From the NCBI RefSeq assembly GCF_026213295.1, contig NC_079426.1, forward strand, positions 25,145,079 through 25,209,078: a stretch of 64,000 nt of DNA, given 5' to 3'. Positions within the stretch are counted from its first letter, which is position 1. Every line of letters starts with the position of its first letter. The DNA is from Gadus chalcogrammus (lineage: Eukaryota; Chordata; Actinopteri; Gadiformes; Gadidae). Below, in pieces: positions 58,695-64,000 of the stretch. Under the pieces are notes generated by a model. That model saw only the letters and a list, made by a program, of their open reading frames with translations. It searched no databases and was not told the origin of the DNA. The translations under genes were made by a program, and so were the position numbers.

Positions 58695-59290
58695 GAAAGT
58701 AATGTAGGGCTGGCTCGATCAATAATACAAGGTTTATTGACGGCCTGCCTATATGTGTTGGGAGATGCGTGTGAAACAGTTATGGCCGGGCTCCGGCGTT
58801 AACTGTGTGGGGAGAAAACAGCCGTCTTTAGTAAAGAGGTCTTTCTCGCTGTCACACATTTTCTCCCTTGCCCCGTATTAGCCGGCGCTTGTGGGGCGGG
58901 ACATCGCCCCATGAGCCCGCTGCCCGAGGCCTTTGCTGGCCGCTCGCCGCAGCCTGCGATGGAGGCGGGCGGGGCTGGTAAGCCGAGCGAGGTTGCCTTT
59001 TTAAAGGTAATGAAGGGCTGGCTCGATCAATGATACAATGTTTATTGACGGCCTGCCTATATGTAGCGAGAGATGCATGTGAAACACTGTTTCACAGTGG
59101 GGAGAAAACAGCCGGTGGGGAGAGTGGGGAAAAAACAGCCGTCTTCAGTAAAGAGGTGTATTTCGCTGTCACACGCTTCTCACTCGCCCCGTAATTGCCT
59201 TCGCCGGCGCTTGTGGGGCGGGACATAGCCCAATGAGCCCGCTGCCCGGGGCCTTCGCTGGCTGCTCGCCGCAGCCTGCGATGGAGGTGG
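58695..59290. repeat. Direct repeat of about 300 bp (two copies)
   Basis: Copies at about 58705-58995 and 59008-59295 share gggctggctcgatcaat, gtttattgacggcctgcc, ggagaaaacagccgtctt, gcgcttgtggggcgggacat and the gcagcctgcgatggagg end. They lie between gag and RT pieces of the DIRS remnant, so may be a local duplication within it or terminal repeats of another element. Confidence 0.7.
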
Positions 59291-59830
59291 CCGTTAAGCC
59301 TGGGGGCCAGGAGGAGGAGTTGCCGGCGGCGCCGTGACAGTGGCTGTCGTGGGCCTATGGCGGCGACGGGAGCCTGGAGCGGAGCGCTGCTGCCCGGGTG
59401 TAGGCGGAGGGCGGGAGACATGTCTCCGGAATTTCTCTGCCTCCACGGAAGTAGCCTGCATGTCATCCGGCCTAGATGACAGACGGGGCCCGAACAGCCC
59501 GTCCGGGCTGATGGGGCACTCCAATTACTGTCGCCTCATCGGCTCAGGGATGCCCGGGGTCTGCTGCAGCCACAGGTTCCTCTGTATGAGTTGCTGCCAC
59601 CGCGCCGGTGGAGCAGAGGCAGAGGATGACACCGGCGGTTTTCGCCACGTCGACTGCCTATTCGGCCAGACGATGAGGGTCAGCCGCCATGGTGGAGATG
59701 TTCTGTGCCAGCAGGGCGATGTTATTCACAGACATGCAGTCGCTTTTTTAGCATACATTTTGGGGACCTGTGTGGTTCGTACAGATCCGAAGAGTTTTTT
59801 TTTGGGGGGGGCAGGTGTCAATATTCCGTA
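59090..59830 (-). pseudogene. DIRS gag C-terminal remnant
   Basis: The minus strand shows NNIALLAQN in one frame and CPISPDGLFGP with EKFRRHVSRPP in another, the usual end of DIRS gag proteins. The frames are broken by stops. The domain would package element RNA. Confidence 0.55.
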
Positions 59831-59840
59831 ATCTGACTGA

Positions 59841-60468
59841 CTGAGACCCCGTCCACAGGAAGACGATTTCATGGCGAAACCGCAAAGGTCTTGTACGATT
59901 CGGCCTTCCGTCCACACGAAGCCGGCGAATCCGCTGACCGAAACCGTAAACTTCTGAAACCACCCTAGGAGGTGGTTTCAAATCTACCCGGTTTCGTTTT
60001 GGATTCGTCTGGACGCCTGAAACCGACTGAAACCGTAAACCATGACGTCATCGCCACACCCCTCGGCCCTCTAGCCAATGACTGTTAAGCCCGCGGAGTC
60101 TCAGAACTCACAACAACAAAGATGATGGCGGACTACTGGCTCGTAATCGTTCTGCAGCAGATCATGTCCCTTGTTGGGTTGCTAAGCCATTATTTATTCA
60201 GACTGTTGACTGACTGTTGGTTTGTGTTGTTAGTGGATCGGGGGGCAGCCTTTATGCGCATGCTCGCCTCTTCTTCTTATTTAATTTTCTTCTGGATTTC
60301 TGTAGCAGAAGCAGCGCCCCTTATGGGCCTGGCATGTGTACTACAGCGTTTCTACAGATCTACCCGGTTTCGCTTGACTCCGTCTTTACGGAGATACTCC
60401 GAAACCGGAAAGATCGAAACCGGAACGGTTTCGCCCGTTTCGGCTTCGTGTGGACGGGGCCTGAGACC
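59841..60468. mobile_element. MITE with accccgtccaca ends
   Basis: ccgtccacaggaagacg on the left faces cttcgtgtggacggg on the right. ctgagacc occurs at 59841-59848 and 60461-60468, which would be an 8-bp target duplication. Inner gaaaccg words repeat in both orientations. It split the DIRS remnant. Confidence 0.68.
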
Positions 60469-60777
60469 CCTCGAGCCTTCAAAGTATAGAAAAGTGATTC
60501 CGGAAATTATTTTGTTAGGGGACCAATCACAGCTCTTGCCGTCGCGTCGACTGAAGGTTAAATATTTGATGCAGATGCGCACGTTAGAGCTTAGATCGGG
60601 CCCAGAAAATCAAGCCCGACCCGGCCCGAGCCCGTGCACGTTCTGTCCGAGCCTGGCCCGACACGACACATTAACTGTAATTATGAGCCCTAGCCCGATT
60701 TCAACCCGACATTTATTTTAACACATATGTAACTTTGTACACATTTGATACTAGGCCTTCTGTGTTAAATATATATG

Positions 60778-60932
60778 TAAGGGATAATGCATAGAACGCC
60801 GGTCATTATCGGGAAAATAAGCCCCGACATGGTGAACAGTACACCGACGCGCAGCGAAGATGTCTTGCTATGCCCTGAAGGGGCTTATTTTCGATAATGA
60901 CCGGCGACGTTCTATACATGAACCCGCTTATT
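60778..60932. repeat. Hairpin MITE, copy 2
   Basis: Same structure as 56505-56655: gggataatgcatagaacgcc at the left, gacgttctatacatg at the right, and cggtcattatcg inverted inside. Confidence 0.75.
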
Positions 60933-60974
60933 ACACGGTTACTTGCCAAAACTAAAAAAATAACTTCACATGGT

Positions 60975-62375
60975 CTCATCTCATCTCTCTCATCTCATCT
61001 TGTGGGCATCCTTACCAGATGCCCGAACCACCTCAGCTGACTCCTTTCTAAGTAAAGGAGCAGCGGCTCTAATCCGAGTTCCTCACGGATGGCTGAGCTT
61101 CTCACCCTCTCCCTAAGGGAGACGCCAGCCACCCTTCTGAGAAAACTCATCTCGGCCGCTTGTACCCGCGATCTCGTCCTTTCGGTCATCACCCAACCGT
61201 CATGACCATTGGTGAGGATAGGAACGAAGATCGACCGGTAGATAGAGAGCTTTGCCTTGCGGCTCAGCTCTCTTTTCGTAACAACGGTACGGTAAAGTGA
61301 ACGCAATACCGCCCCCGCTGCTCCGATTCTCCGGCCAATCTCACGCTCCATAGTACCCTCACTCGCGAACAAGACCCCGAGGTACTTGAACTCCTTCACT
61401 TGGGCTAAGGACTCATTTCCTACCCGGAGTAAGCAATCCACCGGTTTCCTGCTAAGAGTCATGGCCTCAGATTTAGCAGTGCTGATCCTCATCCCAGCCG
61501 CTTCACATTCGGCCGCCAGCCGATCCAGTGAGAGCTGAAGGTCACAGGCCGATGATCCAATGAGGACCACATCATCTGCAAAAAGCAGTGACGAGATCCT
61601 CAGACCACTGAACTGCAACCCCTCCCCACCACGACTACGCCTCGATATCCTGTCCATGTATATCACAAACAGGATTGGTGACAAGGCGCAGCTCTGGCGG
61701 AGACCCGCACACACTGAGAACAAAACTGACTGGCTGCCGAGGACGCGAACACAGCTCTCGCTTTGGGAGTACAGAGATTGGATGGCCCTGAGGATAGACC
61801 CCCTTACCCCATACTCCCGCAGCACCTCCCACAGTTTCTCCCGGGGGATCCGGTCATACGCCTTCTCCAGATCCACAAAACACATGTAGACCGGATGGGC
61901 ATACTCCCAGGCCCCCTCCAGGATCCTTGCGAGAGTGAAGAGCTGGTCCGTAGTTCCACGTCCGGGGCAAAAAACCACATTGTTCCTCTTCAATCTGAGG
62001 TTCGACGATCGGCCGAACCCTCCTTTCCAGCACCTTGGAGTAGACCAGGGAGGCTGAGAAGTGTGATACCCCGGTAATTGGCACACACTCTCTGGTCCCC
62101 CTTTTTGAACAGGGGAACCACCACCATGTTGAATAGGCGTGTCAACCATGACAGCCCCTCAACAACCAGAGCCTTTAGCATTTCTGGCTGGATCTCATCA
62201 ATCCCTGGGGCTTTGCCACTGCAGAGATGTTTGACTACCTCAGTGACCTCCACCAGGGAAATGGACGACGAAACCCCATCAACCTCAAGCTCTGCCTCCA
62301 ACATAGAGGGCGTGTTATTCGGATTCAGGAGTTCCTCAAAGTGTTCCTTCCAACGTCCGACGACCTCCTCAGTTG
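60975..62375 (-). pseudogene. Rex3 LINE copy 3, truncated at both ends
   Basis: The target duplication acttcacatggt lies at 60963-60974 and 62376-62387. Minus-strand frame 62382-61990 covers the region before the RT core. A shift near 62080 leads to 62149-60995, which keeps FVDLEKAYDR, SVCAGLRQ-x-CALSP and [11 protein letters not shown], so both RT Asp motifs are present. The N-terminal endonuclease is missing. The C-terminus ends at GHLVRMPT, after which the gatgagatgagaga-type tail follows directly. It is inserted in the dispersed repeat also seen at 55184. Confidence 0.86.
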
Positions 62376-62619
62376 ACTTCACATGGTGTGCCTTTTTAAA
62401 ATGTATTCGTTACCAGCATTCGTAGTGAACAGCACAGCAATAATAAATTGTCCACAAAGACGGTGACGTCGCTTAGCAACTGAAGACGCTGGGGTCAACA
62501 AGTCACCGGACTACTACCAAAGTGAACGGAGCGTTCCACGGCATTGAGAAGACCTGTGTAATAAAGGCCTATAATATTTCTGTTTATGGCATAGATTTCT
62601 GCTCAGATTAGGCCAATAA

Positions 62620-62985
62620 AAACGCTTGATCAAAGGCCCGGCCCGAGGATAGTGGTGGGAAATATCGGAGAAGGATGCACTTATCGTGCAGCAGGACGCC
62701 GGGTGCAAGTGCAGTTGGAAGTGGTCATGGCTCAAATTAGAAGCCACGACTGAGGTGAATTCAGTGAAGCATAACTTTTCACTGTCTGACTTTTTCAAAA
62801 AAATTGAGAAAAAAGGATGTGCTAAATGCACACTCTGCATTAAAGAAATTAATTATGCCAGCAGGGGTGTACATGCCCTGTATGCACACTGTAAGGCAGA
62901 CATTCATCTGAGGAAAGTGACAACAACAATAACTACACAAAGTGTTGCACAGCTTCTCCGAAACCCTCTTCCAGAAACCCCCTAA
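62620..62985 (+). pseudogene. hAT N-terminal zinc-finger fragment
   Basis: The frame from 62686 contains SLSDFFKKIEKKGCAKCTLC, INYASRGVHALYAHC and a final His, the C-x2-C...H finger at the N-terminus of some hAT proteins. The catalytic part is absent. A segment with repeated gcccgac/cggcccgag words at 60595-60710 and ggcccggcccgagg at 62632 may be the two ends of this element, now split by Rex3. Confidence 0.5.
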
Positions 62986-63220
62986 GCAGCAGATAAGATC
63001 AGGGACAGTGCCAGGCCTACACTGCCAGTACCTGTACCTGTGATCGCATATCCAATGCAGAGGCGTGTGTTTGTGTGTATGTGAAAATATTTAACTTAGT
63101 TTAAAAAGTCACTTTTTTTTATCTTTCTAGGCATATAGAATATAGCATAGGCCATCTCATGATAATAGGATATCATGCAGTCATATTTTTTCCGACTTTG
63201 GGTAGCTCTCTCTTTTTTTG

Positions 63221-63980
63221 TCATACATGTGTTTGCATCCCTGTATTCATAACAGCCTCTTGCTGCATCATACACTGATGCGCTCTGTCTGTAAGCTTGG
63301 CCGTCAGCTGGTCTTTGGGTGTAGGGCAGCGGTCGCTGAGCCCCGGCTTCACTCCAGAGACAGCACACATAGCGGGATCCAGCGGCGGTACCGCCCTGTA
63401 ACCCCGGCTGTCAGACCCTCCGACTTCCTGACCTGGATAAATGTTTTCACCGGGGCCTCGAGCTTCCCGGGTACGGTCTGATGGCGGGAAACATCGGACA
63501 GATCGGGTCGAGACGGGCGGGGCGTGTCGCGGCCCCGAGCCCCCAGATGCCATGCAGCTGGTCCGGGCGTTAGGGGGCCTGAGGCATGGGCACCGCAAGG
63601 CCAAGGTTTGCGGCTGCCCTGGCGATAATGCCCGGTAGCTCTACCACCAAAGCTCCAACCACTGGAACTGAGGTGGCGGCAGAGACGGGCAATGCTGCTG
63701 CCCCGGGCCTCTCCATTCGGAGAGGGGAAGCCGGGGGAGACGCCCCCTCCTCGTCGCGGTCGGAGTCATCCGACTCCGAGCTCACAAGGAGAGAGAGGGC
63801 ATCGTCAACAGTAAAGTCGTCGGCCCATTCAGCAATGGCGGCGGCAGTGTTGGCTCTGCGCAGTCTGTCATCCGACGGCAGTGCCGCACAATGCCGACAC
63901 AGACAGAGCGGCGAGAGCGCCAAGACGGCATGTTCATGCACAAGGCAGCCCTGGCACATCTCATGGCCGTCATACGGCAA
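63221..63980 (-). pseudogene. DIRS gag N-terminal remnant
   Basis: Minus-strand frame 63980-63570 has MCQGCL-x-x-EHA and a second Cys-His cluster, then an acidic Ser-rich part (SSESDDSDRDEE). A shift near 63590 leads to frame 63604-63221, with DRCPTPKDQLTAKLTDRAH and QQEAVMNTGM. This order fits the N-terminal half of DIRS gag. The gene starts at or beyond the window end. Together with 59090-59830 and 57741-58690 it makes one minus-strand element opened by later insertions. Confidence 0.62.
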
Positions 63981-64000
63981 GATGTAACCCGTGTTACATG

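Noticed and set aside
59334..59831. 165-codon plus-strand ORF
   Set aside because: Antisense of the DIRS gag remnant, with no motif of its own.

Overview
The window looks like a transposon-rich stretch of a ray-finned (teleost) fish chromosome. Three things point there: three Rex3-type LINE copies, a mix of hAT, Harbinger, Kolobok, Tc1/mariner, DIRS, Gypsy, L2 and endogenous retroviral sequence typical of fish, and one spliced exon of a vertebrate muscle nicotinic acetylcholine receptor alpha subunit (CHRNA1-like, minus strand, 49215-49410). That exon is the only host-gene sequence I can support. The species cannot be read from the window. All family names come from recognising motifs by eye; no database search was run.

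The most striking content is two large DNA transposons of one kind, at 654-12781 (about 12.1 kb) and 25510-36793 (about 11.3 kb). Each has kilobase-long terminal inverted repeats (TIRs) that begin with the same 12 bases, GGTAACACTTTA. Each carries two intron-containing genes transcribed outward from a shared central promoter. The leftward gene is a four-exon DDE transposase of the Merlin / IS1595-ISXO2 type, with a Cys-rich N-terminus followed by IDES, SDEW and HTQ-x-x-E motifs. The rightward gene is a four-exon protein made of a coiled coil, a Ser-rich and Lys-rich linker and a C-terminal domain that I recognise as CCDC106-like. The polyadenylation signals of both genes lie inside the TIRs. 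The right-hand element (25510-36793) is flanked by a perfect 8-bp target duplication (agaacttc), and both of its genes read through without a lesion when the visible splice sites are used (327 and 270 codons). The left-hand element is decayed: an L2 fragment sits in transposase exon 3, there is a frameshift in exon 4, and the right TIR has replaced the end of the CCDC106-like gene. A transposon that pairs a Merlin-like transposase with a CCDC106-like partner is the best candidate here for an undescribed system.

Layout. 1-653: flank with a short tandem repeat. 654-12781: Merlin-like element 1, with nested L2, mariner, Tc1 and MITE insertions. 13278-16297: Rex3 copy with 15-bp target duplication. 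16812-17904: Kolobok-like element with TTAA sites and a broken THAP finger. 17909-18588: hAT-type MITE. 18707-22007: hAT element with a KIAA1586-like transposase remnant and a nested Harbinger derivative. 22016-25440: diverged non-coding repeats and MITEs. 25510-36793: Merlin-like element 2. 37297-37580: simple and tandem repeats. 38131-45987: an endogenous retrovirus that keeps both LTRs, a tRNA-Trp-like primer site and a broken env transmembrane remnant, with a nearly intact Jockey/CR1-type LINE where gag-pol would be. 46140-46470: minisatellite. 47143-48952: a very young, internally deleted Gypsy element whose protease sits between long Ala-rich repeat tracts. 49215-49410: receptor exon. 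49730-51840: second Rex3 copy. 51860-56995: Harbinger, MITE and hAT remnants, including a BED-finger hAT. 57741-63980: a DIRS-type retrotransposon on the minus strand, split into three pieces by later insertions that include the third Rex3 copy.

The order of nesting can often be read directly from target duplications: Rex3 into a MITE-bearing repeat at 60975, L2 into the transposase exon at 3379, Harbinger into hAT at 20123, and a BED-type hAT into another repeat at 55292.
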